Of a stretch of 64,000 bases of DNA, positions 34,127 to 41,810 are shown one piece after another. Position 1 is the first letter of the stretch. Each line of letters opens with the position of its first letter. The notes beneath the pieces were generated by a model, which was not told where the DNA came from, did not search any database, and saw only the letters and a program-made list of their open reading frames with translations. Origin of the DNA: Promineifilum sp019695075 (GTDB lineage Bacteria; Chloroflexota; Anaerolineae; Promineifilales; Promineifilaceae); the NCBI GenBank assembly GCA_026129185.1, contig JAHCIO010000016.1, positions 1 through 64,000 on the forward strand, written 5' to 3'. The position numbers and the translations under genes are program-made.

Positions 34127-35599
34127 CTAGGGCGCGGTCGCGTCGCGCACCAGCAGGATGTAGCGCCGCCCGCCCAACGCCGGATTGTCGTAGAGCACGC
34201 GGAAGCCCAGCCCGGCATAGTGGGCCAGTTCCTCCGGCGAGCCGCCCAGCAGGGCCAGGAAGATCGTTCCGTCGTTGGCCGCGGCTGTGGCCGCCAATTC
34301 GTCCGGCGTCGTTGGCTGCACGCGGATGCCCGGCGGCGCGGCCGTGGGCCGGTCGAGGTAGTACTGCAACGACTGGCGCTCATAGTCAGGGATGATGTAG
34401 GCCGCCGCGCCCGGTTGATAGTTGACCAGTAGCGCCGCGGCGGCCTCGCGGCCGGTGGCAATGGGCGTCGTGTAGAAGCGTTGCAGCGTCGGCCGCGCCG
34501 CGGCGATGGCGCCGACGCCGAGCGCCCCCACCAGCGCCAGCCGCGCCGCCCGCTGCCGTCCTTCGCCGCTCAACCTGCCCGCCAGCGCCCGCGCCACCTC
34601 CTCCGCGCCCACGGCGGCTAGGAAGATGCCCACCTGCGTCAGGTGAAACAGTTGCCGCGGCAGCAACCAGTAGCCGCTGAGCACTACGCCGGCCAGGATC
34701 AGGCCGCCGATGGCGACCGCGCCCAGCGGCAGGCTCAGGGCCATGACCTGGCGGCGGCGCAGTAGCGCGGCCAACCCCAGCGCGACCAGGGCGGCGTTGA
34801 CCCAGCGCCAGACGGCCGCCGCCGGCCCGGCCGAGGCGACGCCCAGCGTTGTCGTCCAGTCCAGGCCACTCAGGATCACTGTTCGCAGCGAACCGCTGAA
34901 CTGGAAAGGCTCGAAGTCATACTGGTGCTGCACGCCGAAGGTGAGATAGCCGGGCAGGAACAGCACCCCGACGACCAGCATCACGCCGATGAAGCGCAGC
35001 AGCGCCGGCCGGTTCTCCCGCCGCGCCGGCCCCGCCAGCAGGAAATAGGCCGCGCCATTGACGGCCACAGTGGGCACGAAGGGGTGGGAATACGCGCCGA
35101 TAAGTGTGACCAGGCCGAACGCCGCCCAGCGGCCGCCCGTCGGCCGGCGCAGGGCGCGGTAGAGCAGCAGGCAGGCCAGGGCGTAGAAGGTCGAGAGCGA
35201 GGCGTAGAAGCGCAGCACTTGCGCATAGCCGACGTGCAGCGGCGAGACGGTCAGCAACAGCGCCGCCAGCAGCGCCGCCGTCCGCCGGCCGGTCAGCAGC
35301 CTGGTCAGGGCGTAGAGGGCGGCGATGTTGAGCGTCGCCCAGGCGGCCGAGGGCAGCCGCAGGACAAACTCGTTGTCGTTGACGGTCGCCATCGCCCGGG
35401 TGAGGACGTAATCCAGCGGCATGGCCATGACGTGGGTGCGCTCGATGGCCACCAGACCGGCCAGCGTCGGCTGCGTGGCCGCCCAGGCCTGCCCGGCCTC
35501 GTCGAGGCGCAGCCCGGCGTCCCCCAGGCCATGCACGCGCAGGCCGAAGCCGGCCAGCAGCAGCACGACGAGAATCCACCGCGCCAGCCGGTCGCTCAT
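34127..35599 (-). CDS. GT39-type (PMT-like) membrane glycosyltransferase
   Basis: 490 residues, polytopic. Matches the PMT_2/ArnT-like GT-C family that transfers sugars from polyprenyl phosphates: the first helix is followed by the catalytic-loop Asp33-Glu34 in LRLDEAGQAWAA, then HVGYAQVLRFYASLSTFYALACLLLYRAL and about ten further hydrophobic segments. A small soluble C-terminal domain ends the protein. ATG 35599 overlaps the stop of the upstream GT2 gene (ATGA). The acceptor is unknown; likely an envelope lipid or protein. Confidence 0.83.
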   Translation of the reverse strand: MSDRLARWILVVLLLAGFGLRVHGLGDAGLRLDEAGQAWAATQPTLAGLVAIERTHVMAMPLDYVLTRAMATVNDNEFVLRLPSAAWATLNIAALYALTRLLTGRRTAALLAALLLTVSPLHVGYAQVLRFYASLSTFYALACLLLYRALRRPTGGRWAAFGLVTLIGAYSHPFVPTVAVNGAAYFLLAGPARRENRPALLRFIGVMLVVGVLFLPGYLTFGVQHQYDFEPFQFSGSLRTVILSGLDWTTTLGVASAGPAAAVWRWVNAALVALGLAALLRRRQVMALSLPLGAVAIGGLILAGVVLSGYWLLPRQLFHLTQVGIFLAAVGAEEVARALAGRLSGEGRQRAARLALVGALGVGAIAAARPTLQRFYTTPIATGREAAAALLVNYQPGAAAYIIPDYERQSLQYYLDRPTAAPPGIRVQPTTPDELAATAAANDGTIFLALLGGSPEELAHYAGLGFRVLYDNPALGGRRYILLVRDATAP

Positions 35600-36588
35600 C
35601 GCCGCCCTCCTGTTGCTCCGGCCACCCAGGCCGGCGGCGGCGTTGTCGCCCGCCCTGTGCGCCAGCCCAGCCACAGCCCACGCCAGTAGGCCCGCAACGC
35701 TGTGGCCTTGCCCGCCAGTAGCAGCCGCGCCGTCATCTTGAGCGCGCTGGCCAGCCGGAAGGGGACGATGAGCAGCAGCCGCGGGCCGCGGCCGTGCTTG
35801 CGAAAGTAGCGCCCGCTGCTCTGAGCCATCCAGTAGCGCTCCAGGGGGCTATCGCGGCCGCCGCTGCTGGCGCTGACGGCGTGGAGGATGTGGGCCGCGG
35901 GGCACAGGCGGATGCGCCAGCCGGCCAGCCGCGCCCGCCGGCAGTAGTCCATGTCCTCGTAGTAGAGGAAGAACGCCTCGTCCAGCAGCCCGACCGTCTC
36001 GAAGACCTCGCGCCGCACGAGGATGCCGCAGAAGGGGGCGAAATCCACGTCGCGCGGTGCGGCCCATTGGCCGGTGTCGCGCTGCCCCTGGCCGCCATCC
36101 TTCAGGTCGAGGAAGACATTCAGGTTCGCGCCCACCGTCCAGATGCGCTCCGGCTCGGCGGCGTAATAAATCTTCGCCGTGACCAGCCCAATGAACTCCC
36201 TGCTACCATCTGCCCCTTGCGCCCCAGCTTCCTCGCGTCCTTGCGTTAACCTCTTCTCTTCCAGGGCCATGATCAGTTGGTCGAGAGCGTCCGCGGCCGG
36301 CAGGGTATCGTTGTTGAGCAGCAGCACGGCCGCCGGCGCGCCGGCCAGCACGTGGCGCAGCCCGGCATTGTAGCCGCCGGCGAAGCCCAGATTCTGCGGC
36401 AGCCGCAGTACCTCCACGGCCGGGAAGCGCCCGGCCACGGCCTCGGCCAGCGGCGGCGCGCTGCCGTTGTCTACCAGCACGACGCGGCCGGGCGGCGTGC
36501 GCAGCGCGGCGACGCTGGCCAGGCAATCGAGCGTCTTGTCGAGCTGGTTCCAGGCGACGATGACGATGGCGATGGCGTCGGCGTTCAT
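35596..36588 (-). CDS. GT2 glycosyltransferase (rhamnosyltransferase-like)
   Basis: 330 residues of GT-A fold, family 2. Seen: AIVIVAWNQLDKTLDCL at the N-terminus, VVLVDNGS (36-43), LPQNLGFAGGYNAGLRH (63-79), LLLNNDTLPA with the metal-binding NND, the acceptor loop DVDFAPFCGILVRREVFETVG, and FFLYYEDMDYCRRARLAGW with the catalytic ED/D cluster. Residues 110-132 (after MALE, to GSRE) are an extra Glu/Gln/Gly-rich stretch encoded by a dispersed intergenic-type repeat at 36228-36262. Start and stop overlap both neighbours by four bases, so the three glycosyltransferase genes are coupled. Confidence 0.88.
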   Translation of the reverse strand: MNADAIAIVIVAWNQLDKTLDCLASVAALRTPPGRVVLVDNGSAPPLAEAVAGRFPAVEVLRLPQNLGFAGGYNAGLRHVLAGAPAAVLLLNNDTLPAADALDQLIMALEEKRLTQGREEAGAQGADGSREFIGLVTAKIYYAAEPERIWTVGANLNVFLDLKDGGQGQRDTGQWAAPRDVDFAPFCGILVRREVFETVGLLDEAFFLYYEDMDYCRRARLAGWRIRLCPAAHILHAVSASSGGRDSPLERYWMAQSSGRYFRKHGRGPRLLLIVPFRLASALKMTARLLLAGKATALRAYWRGLWLGWRTGRATTPPPAWVAGATGGRR

Positions 36589-37490
36589 GGCAGGGTGGCG
36601 AAGCCGCTATCGATGGCCCGCGCCGCGCCGAAGCAGTAGAGCATCTTGCTGGCGTAGACGACGGGCAGGCTGGGCCAATGACGCCACAAGGCGCGCTTGG
36701 CATAGACGCTGGCGGTGATGCGCGCGGCGATGAGCGGCGACAGCAGCCGCCACCAGGCCGCGCGACGCGCCCCGGCCGGCGTGCCGAACTCCTCCGGGTA
36801 GCGCAGCCGCACGCGGATGGCGTTGTGGCCCAGGTTGCGCCAGTGGCGGGCCACGTCGGCGCGGGTGGTGCGTGCCGGGCTGTGGGCGACGACGGCCGCC
36901 GGGTCGAACCATAGCCGGTAGCCGGCGCGGCGGATGCGGATAGTCCAGTCGGCGTCTTCGGCCGCCGCGCCGGGGAAGGATTCGTCCATGCCACCCACGG
37001 CGGCAAAGACCTCGCGCCGTAGGCTCAGGTTCAGCGTCGGCAGCAGGACACGCGGCCCGGCCGGCAACTGGGGAATGAACTCGTGGAACATGGATACGTT
37101 GTCACTCTGCGCCCAGTAGTTGCTGCCGGCCAGGGCCACCGCGCCGCCGACCACTTGCTCCCCGGCCGCGTGGCGGGCGCGATGGGTGGCCAGCCAGTCG
37201 GGGCGGGGGATGCAGTCGGCATCAAGCAGCAGCAACAACTCGCCCGTGGCCGCGGCCAGGCCCAGGTTGCGCGCCCGCGCGGCGCAGACCGGCGCGCCGG
37301 TGTCGATGAAGCGCATAACCCCTCCCCCTGGCCTGCTCCCGGAGGGCGGGGGAAGGGCGCTCAGCGCGCCGGCCTCGTCCCGGCCGACGACGATGACTTC
37401 GTCCGGCAGTTCCGTGCCCGCGGCGACGGCTCGCAACGCCCGGCCCAGCGTCGGCGCGTTCAGGCTGGGGATGATGACCGAGGCGCTCAC
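36585..37490 (-). CDS. GT2 glycosyltransferase
   Basis: 301 residues, GT-A fold family 2: ASVIIPSLNAPTLGRAL (3-19), DEVIVVG, the nucleotide-sugar/metal site LLLLLDADCIPRPDW with the DxD motif, and FPGAAAEDADWTIRIRRAGYRLWFDPAAVV with the catalytic acidic cluster. Residues about 46-60 are Pro/Gly-rich and encoded by another C-rich stretch (37319-37354) that may be repeat-derived. It begins one base after the RlmI-like gene ends and its stop overlaps the next GT2 gene. Confidence 0.87.
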   Translation of the reverse strand: MSASVIIPSLNAPTLGRALRAVAAGTELPDEVIVVGRDEAGALSALPPPSGSRPGGGVMRFIDTGAPVCAARARNLGLAAATGELLLLLDADCIPRPDWLATHRARHAAGEQVVGGAVALAGSNYWAQSDNVSMFHEFIPQLPAGPRVLLPTLNLSLRREVFAAVGGMDESFPGAAAEDADWTIRIRRAGYRLWFDPAAVVAHSPARTTRADVARHWRNLGHNAIRVRLRYPEEFGTPAGARRAAWWRLLSPLIAARITASVYAKRALWRHWPSLPVVYASKMLYCFGAARAIDSGFATLP

Positions 37491-37491
37491 G

Positions 37492-38754
37492 TCACCACAC
37501 CCGGCCCAGCAGCCCTTTCAGATAGGCCGATTCGGGGAACGACAGTAGCACGGGGTGGTCGGCGGCCTGCCCCAGGGGTTGCACGATCTGCACGTCCCGC
37601 CCGGCATCGACGGCCGCGCCAAAGACGACCTTTTGGAAAAGATCGGCCGAGACCAGCCCGGAACAGGAGAACGTCGCCAGCAGCCCGCCCGGCCGCAGCA
37701 GCCGCAGCGCCAGCCAGTTGAGGTCCTTGTAGCCGCGGCAGGCGCGCTCGACCTGCCCCTGGTTGTGGGCGAACTTGGGCGGGTCGAGGACGACGACATC
37801 GAACTGCCGGCCCGTCTCGCGATAGTAGCGCAGCACCTCGAAGGCGTCGCCGGCGATCAGTTCGTCGTCGGGCCGGTCGAAGCCGTTGAGGGCCATGTTG
37901 CGCTCGGCTGCCTCCAGCGCCGGCGCGGAGCTATCGACCTGGGTGATGCGCGCCGCCCCGGCCGCGGCGGCATAGACGCCGAACGCGCCGGTATAGGCGA
38001 AGACGTTCAGCACCTCGCGCCCGGCCAGCAGCACCGGCCGGCCGACGGCGGCGCGGTTGTCGCGCTGGTCGAGGTAGAAGCCCGTTTTATGTCCGCGCCA
38101 GACATCAACGAGGAAGGCGTGGCCGTTCTCGTGGATGGTCATCTCCGGCGGCGGGGGCTGGCCGTGGCGCGGCTCGACCAGCAGCCGCAGCCCCTCCTTA
38201 CCGCGCACGTCCACGTCCGACCGCTCCAGAATGCCCGCCGGCCGCAGTAGCCCCGCCAGTTGCTCCGCCAGCATCGTCTTGCGCCGGTCGATGCCCAGCG
38301 TCAGGCATTGCATGACCAGCGTGTCGCCGTAGCGATCGACGACGAGGCCGGGCAGGCCGTCGGACTCGGCGTTGACGAGGCGGTAGGCGGTGGTGGGGGA
38401 GGCAGGAGCGGGGGAGCGGGGGAGCAGGGGTGCAGGGGAGATAAGAGCGTCGTCGGCGGAGAGGCCGAGGGCGGCGCGGGCGGCAATGGCGCGCTCCAGG
38501 CGGCGGCCCCAGAAGGCGTCGTCGATTGGCTCGGCCGGGTCCCAGGAGAGAATCCGGGCGACGATCTGCGACCTGGGGTTGAAGGTCGCCGTGGCCAGGG
38601 CGTGGCCGTGCTCGTCGGTGATGGCGACCAGGTCGCCCGGCTGCGGGTCGCCGTGCAGACGGCCGACCGCGCCGGAGAAGACCCACGGATGATGGTTGTG
38701 AACCGGCTTATCGCGGCCCGGCTTGAGTTGGAGGCTGGCGGTTGGCGTTTGCAT
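37492..38754 (-). CDS. RlmI-type rRNA (cytosine-C5)-methyltransferase
   Basis: 420 residues of the RlmI/YccW (COG1092) family, which makes m5C in 23S rRNA. N-terminal PUA domain (about 5-75: DKPVHNHHPWVFSGAV, GDLVAITDEHG, GHALATATFNPRSQIVARIL), central EEHEH-type domain (NAESDGLPGLVVDRYGD), and a Rossmann methyltransferase domain with LNVFAYTGAFGVYAAAAGA, the VVLDPPKFA motif and TFSCSGLVS with the catalytic Cys. Residues 105-121 are a Pro/Ala/Ser segment encoded by a dispersed C-rich repeat (38392-38442). A GTCAGT repeat tract lies immediately upstream of the ATG. Confidence 0.88.
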   Translation of the reverse strand: MQTPTASLQLKPGRDKPVHNHHPWVFSGAVGRLHGDPQPGDLVAITDEHGHALATATFNPRSQIVARILSWDPAEPIDDAFWGRRLERAIAARAALGLSADDALISPAPLLPRSPAPASPTTAYRLVNAESDGLPGLVVDRYGDTLVMQCLTLGIDRRKTMLAEQLAGLLRPAGILERSDVDVRGKEGLRLLVEPRHGQPPPPEMTIHENGHAFLVDVWRGHKTGFYLDQRDNRAAVGRPVLLAGREVLNVFAYTGAFGVYAAAAGAARITQVDSSAPALEAAERNMALNGFDRPDDELIAGDAFEVLRYYRETGRQFDVVVLDPPKFAHNQGQVERACRGYKDLNWLALRLLRPGGLLATFSCSGLVSADLFQKVVFGAAVDAGRDVQIVQPLGQAADHPVLLSFPESAYLKGLLGRVW

Positions 38755-38764
38755 GGGGAAGTGG

Positions 38765-38925
38765 ATAGTGGACAGTAGGTCAGTGGTCAGTAGGTCAGTG
38801 GGTCAGTAGGTCAGTGGGTCAAGTGGTCTGGTCGGTCGTCTGTGGTCTGTGGTCTGTCGTCTATCGTCTGTCGTCGGCGGTCGGCGGTCGGCGGTCGGCG
38901 GTCAGCGGTCAGCGGTCAGCGGTCC
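38765..38925. repeat. GTCAGTAGGTCAGTGG / GTCTGTCGTC / GGTCGGCG tandem tract
   Basis: About 160 bases of imperfect short tandem repeats: first GGTCAGTA/G units, then GTCTGTGGTCTGTCGTC units, then GGTCGGCG/GGTCAGCG units. It fills the gap between two leftward genes and enters the last codons of the transporter gene. The same succession recurs at 40765-40856. Confidence 0.8.
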
Positions 38926-39869
38926 GCAGGCAACGTCGCCGCCGCCGCCGCCCGCGGCCGCGCCGGCCAGAGTTGCGAGACGAGGATGCCGGCCAGCATC
39001 AGGGCGCAGCCGAGGAGGGCGCGGGCGGTCAGTTGTTCGCCCAACAGCAGCCAGCCGCCCAGCACGGCAAAGACGGACTCCATGCTCATCAGGATGGCCG
39101 CATCGGCCGGCGGGGCGTGGCGCTGGCCGACGACTTGCAACGTGTAGCCGATGCCGACGGAGCAGACGCCGGTGTAGAGAATGGCCGGCGCGGCGGCGCG
39201 CAGCCCGGCCAGCGTTGTCGTTTCCAACACCAGCGCGGCCAGCCCGCTGAGCGCGGCGCAGACCATGAACTGGGTGAAGGCGAGTTTGATGGGATCGTGG
39301 CCGGGCGAAAAATGGCCCAGCAGAAGCATATGCACGGCCCACACGAACGCGCCCAGGAGCACCAGAAAGTCGCCCAGGCCCATGCGAAATGCGCCCTGCA
39401 TGGTCAGGAAGTACAGCCCGACCGCGGCCAGCAGCGCCCCGGCCCACGTCGCCGCCGGCGCGCGCCGCCCCAACGCCAGCCCCAGCAGGGGCACGATGAC
39501 CACGTAGAGGCTGGTGATGAAGCCGCCCTTGCCGGCCGTCGTGCGCGCCACGCCGAGCTGTTGCAGCGTTGCCCCGGCGAACAGGGCCACGCCGACGAGG
39601 ATGCCGGCCAGGTGGCGGCGGCTCAGCCGCCGTCGTTCGCTCGGCGGCGGTTGCCGACCGGCGGCCAACGCCGCTGGACGACGCTTGCGCTCGCCCGCCA
39701 CGATGATCGGCAGGAGCACCAGCCCGCCGATGAAGAAGCGGATCGACGTGAAGGCCATCGACCCGATGTGTTCCACGCCGGTGCGCTGGGCCACGAAGGC
39801 AAAGCCCCAGATGAAGGCGGCCAGCAACAGCAGCAGGTCGGAACGCAGGCGCAACGGGTCGGAATGCAT
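38916..39869 (-). CDS. EamA/DMT-family transporter
   Basis: 317 residues with ten predicted transmembrane helices in two EamA halves: LLLLAAFIWGFAFVAQRTGVEHIG to about residue 140, then the second half from WAGALLAAVGLYFLTMQGAFRMG. The typical C-terminal ESVFAVLGGWLLLGEQLTARALLGCALMLAGILVSQL is present. Substrate (amino acid, metabolite or nucleotide sugar) is not predictable. Its ATG is seven bases downstream of a TACAAT box, implying a leaderless mRNA. The last residues (AAAATLPADR) run into the repeat tract. Confidence 0.88.
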   Translation of the reverse strand: MHSDPLRLRSDLLLLLAAFIWGFAFVAQRTGVEHIGSMAFTSIRFFIGGLVLLPIIVAGERKRRPAALAAGRQPPPSERRRLSRRHLAGILVGVALFAGATLQQLGVARTTAGKGGFITSLYVVIVPLLGLALGRRAPAATWAGALLAAVGLYFLTMQGAFRMGLGDFLVLLGAFVWAVHMLLLGHFSPGHDPIKLAFTQFMVCAALSGLAALVLETTTLAGLRAAAPAILYTGVCSVGIGYTLQVVGQRHAPPADAAILMSMESVFAVLGGWLLLGEQLTARALLGCALMLAGILVSQLWPARPRAAAAATLPADR

Positions 39870-39876
39870 AGGCCCA

Positions 39877-39882
39877 ATTGTA
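39877..39882 (-). promoter_or_regulatory. TACAAT -10 box abutting the DMT transporter start
   Basis: TACAAT on the minus strand, seven bases from ATG 39869, giving a predicted leaderless transcript. Confidence 0.5.
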
Positions 39883-39902
39883 GCCGCTCCGGCGCGGTCG
39901 GG

Positions 39903-40760
39903 TTAGGGCTGCGCCTGAAAGCGGCTGATGAGCGCCGCGTTGACCGCCGCCGCGGCCTCGTGCTGGAGCCAGTGAGTGTTGTCCGGGAAGGCCAGCAGCT
40001 CGCCATCATCGCACAGGGCGGCGCTCTCCTCGGCCATGACGGCGCGCAGGGCGAAGTCCTGCATGCCCCACAGGACGGTCGTGGGCACGACGACGCGCGG
40101 CGAGGGCACGTCGGCCGGCGGACGCCGCACCAGGGCGCGATACCAGTTGAGCATCGTCGTCATGGCCCGCGGACGCGACCAGGCCCGGCGGTATTCCTCC
40201 AGATCGGCGTCGCTGAACGTGCCGGGCAGGCTGGTCTCTCGCAACGTGCGCGCCAGCGGCTGCCAGTCGTTGGCCCCCATCAGCAGTTCCGGCAGTCCCG
40301 GCAACTGGAAGAAGAAGGCGTAGAGGCTGCGCGACATCTGCGCCGGGTCGGTGGTGACGTGCCGGCGCATGACCGCGGGGTGGGGGACGTTGAGGATGGC
40401 CAGCCGCTGCACCCGGTGCGGGGCGATCAGCGCCACCCACCAGGCGACCATCGCCCCCCAGTCGTGGCCGACCAGGTAGACGCGCTCCCGGCCGCTGGCG
40501 TCGATCAGGCCCAGGGCGTCGTTGGCCAGCGCGTCGAGCGAGTAGGCCGACAACGCGCGCGGTCGGTCGCTGAGGTTATAGCCGCGCTGGTCGGGGGCCA
40601 GGACGCGAAAGCCGGCCGCGGCCAGCGCCGGAATCTGCCGCCGCCAGCCATACCAGAACTCCGGGAAGCCGTGGAGCAACAGGACGACCGGGCCATCCTC
40701 CGGGCCGTCGAGCACGGTGTGGAGGGTGATGCCGTTGGTGGGGATGAGGCGGTGGAGCAT
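39903..40760 (-). CDS. Alpha/beta hydrolase, epoxide hydrolase-like
   Basis: 285 residues. The oxyanion motif is HGFPEFWYGW (30-39), followed by RVLAPDQRGYNLSDRP (52-67) and the nucleophile elbow VGHDWGAMVAWW with Asp100, which marks epoxide hydrolases or dehalogenases rather than Ser esterases. The cap region carries Tyr residues and the C-terminal FPDNTHWLQHE supplies the catalytic His. Soluble and cytosolic; native substrate unknown. It lies between two repeat tracts and is possibly transcribed separately from the MoaB gene upstream. Confidence 0.87.
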   Translation of the reverse strand: MLHRLIPTNGITLHTVLDGPEDGPVVLLLHGFPEFWYGWRRQIPALAAAGFRVLAPDQRGYNLSDRPRALSAYSLDALANDALGLIDASGRERVYLVGHDWGAMVAWWVALIAPHRVQRLAILNVPHPAVMRRHVTTDPAQMSRSLYAFFFQLPGLPELLMGANDWQPLARTLRETSLPGTFSDADLEEYRRAWSRPRAMTTMLNWYRALVRRPPADVPSPRVVVPTTVLWGMQDFALRAVMAEESAALCDDGELLAFPDNTHWLQHEAAAAVNAALISRFQAQP

Positions 40761-40764
40761 GGGA

Positions 40765-40856
40765 TTTAGTGGACAGTGGTCAGTAGGTCAGTAGGTCAGT
40801 GGTCTGTCGTCGGCGGTCGGCGGTCGTCTGTCGGCGGTCGTCTGTCGGCGGTCAGA
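40765..40856. repeat. GTCAGTAGGTCAGT / GTCTGTCGGCG tandem tract
   Basis: Second copy of the short tandem tract seen at 38765-38925, again immediately upstream of a leftward start codon (40760). Confidence 0.8.
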
Positions 40857-41352
40857 TTTCGCGGTGTCCCTGCCCGCTCTCCGGCCGGGCCGTCAGCAGG
40901 TCGAGGGCATGGGGCAGGACGGGCAGGAGCACATCGAGGTTCTCGCGCACGGCCCTGGGGTTGCCGGGCAGGTTGATGATCAGTGTCTGGCCGCGCAGCC
41001 CGGCCACGCCGCGCGACAGCATGGCGTGGCGAGTCACGCGCAGGCTCTCGGCCCGCAGCGCCTCGGCGATGCCCGGCGCGTCGCGCTCGATGACCGCCCG
41101 CGTGGCCTCCGGGGTCACGTCGCGCGGGGCGAAGCCGGTGCCGCCGCTGGTCAGCACCAATTCCAGCCCGTCGTCACACCACTGGCGCAGCGTCCGCACG
41201 ATGGCATCGAAGTCGTCGGGAATGACCGCCTGCCGCTCGATGGGCCAGCCGGTGGCCGTGGTGACGCCCGCGGCCGCCGCCGGCCCACTCTCGTCCACGT
41301 AGTCGCCGGCTGCGGCGCGGTCGCTGATGGTCAGGATGCCGACCCGCCTCAT
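40852..41352 (-). CDS. MoaB/MogA-family molybdopterin biosynthesis protein
   Basis: 166 residues of the MoCF-binding domain family. MRRVGILTISDRAAAGDYVDESGP at the N-terminus, LVLTSGGTGFAPRDVTPEAT (the GGTG molybdopterin-binding loop with the RDVTPEA helix) and LIINLPGNPRAV near the C-terminus. MogA adenylylates molybdopterin, while MoaB homologues are often of uncertain activity; the two cannot be separated here. ATG 41352 overlaps the stop of the PHP protein's downstream reading frame (ATGA), which supports that frame being the real 3' end of the upstream gene. Confidence 0.88.
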   Translation of the reverse strand: MRRVGILTISDRAAAGDYVDESGPAAAAGVTTATGWPIERQAVIPDDFDAIVRTLRQWCDDGLELVLTSGGTGFAPRDVTPEATRAVIERDAPGIAEALRAESLRVTRHAMLSRGVAGLRGQTLIINLPGNPRAVRENLDVLLPVLPHALDLLTARPESGQGHREI

Positions 41353-41810
41353 TCGCGCCGCGGCTCCTCCACGAGCGCCAGCCACTCCTCGCTCAGGCCG
41401 CTATCGGTGACGCCGTAGTAGACGTGGACGCCGTCATCGTCGCGCACGGCCAGGTCATAGAGTGCCGAATTGCCCTTCGGCCGCCGGTTCAGCACGGCGA
41501 CGTTCTGCCGCCACTGGACGCTGCCGAGGTCGGGTGGGGCCGTCTCAGCCTGGGTGATGGCATAGTGCCACAGCCGCCGCGCCGACGAGCGGGTGACGTT
41601 GTTGATCAGGTTGCCGCTGCGCAGGTCGCGCAGGGTGTGGTAGATCGTGCCGTCGCGCTCCTGGCTCTCGACGATCTCGACGCCGGTGCGCGGCCGTTCC
41701 CGCTTGCCGTTGGTCGCCGGCGGATTGGCCGGCGGCGGCTTCTCCGCGGGCGTGGCCCGGGCCGCTTCGGAGCGGCGGCGGTCGGCGCGCGGCCGCCGCC
41801 GGCGCGGGCG
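41349..41810 (-). pseudogene. Out-of-frame C-terminal part of the PHP/AlbA_2 protein
   Basis: A second minus-strand frame, ending at 41349 with an ATGA overlap to the MoaB gene. It encodes a natural-looking C-terminal domain: RTGVEIVESQERDGTIYHTL, SSARRLWHYAITQ, WRQNVAVLN, NSALYDLAVRDDDGVHVYYG. The preceding frame over the same DNA reads Arg/Pro/Ala/Ser-rich nonsense. A single-base deletion in the very GC-rich stretch around 41790-41860 would join the frames (moving from the upstream frame to this one needs a -1 shift). A sequencing error, a true frameshift mutation, or programmed frameshifting could explain it. Confidence 0.65.

Noticed and set aside
38765..38925. Coding function of long frames through the GTCAGT tract
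   Set aside because: The frames are antisense shadows of the transporter gene extended through low-complexity repeats.
3763..40760. Antisense ORFs of several hundred codons
   Set aside because: They mirror real genes in GC-rich DNA, are rich in Arg/Gly/Ala/Pro, and lack motifs or start signals.
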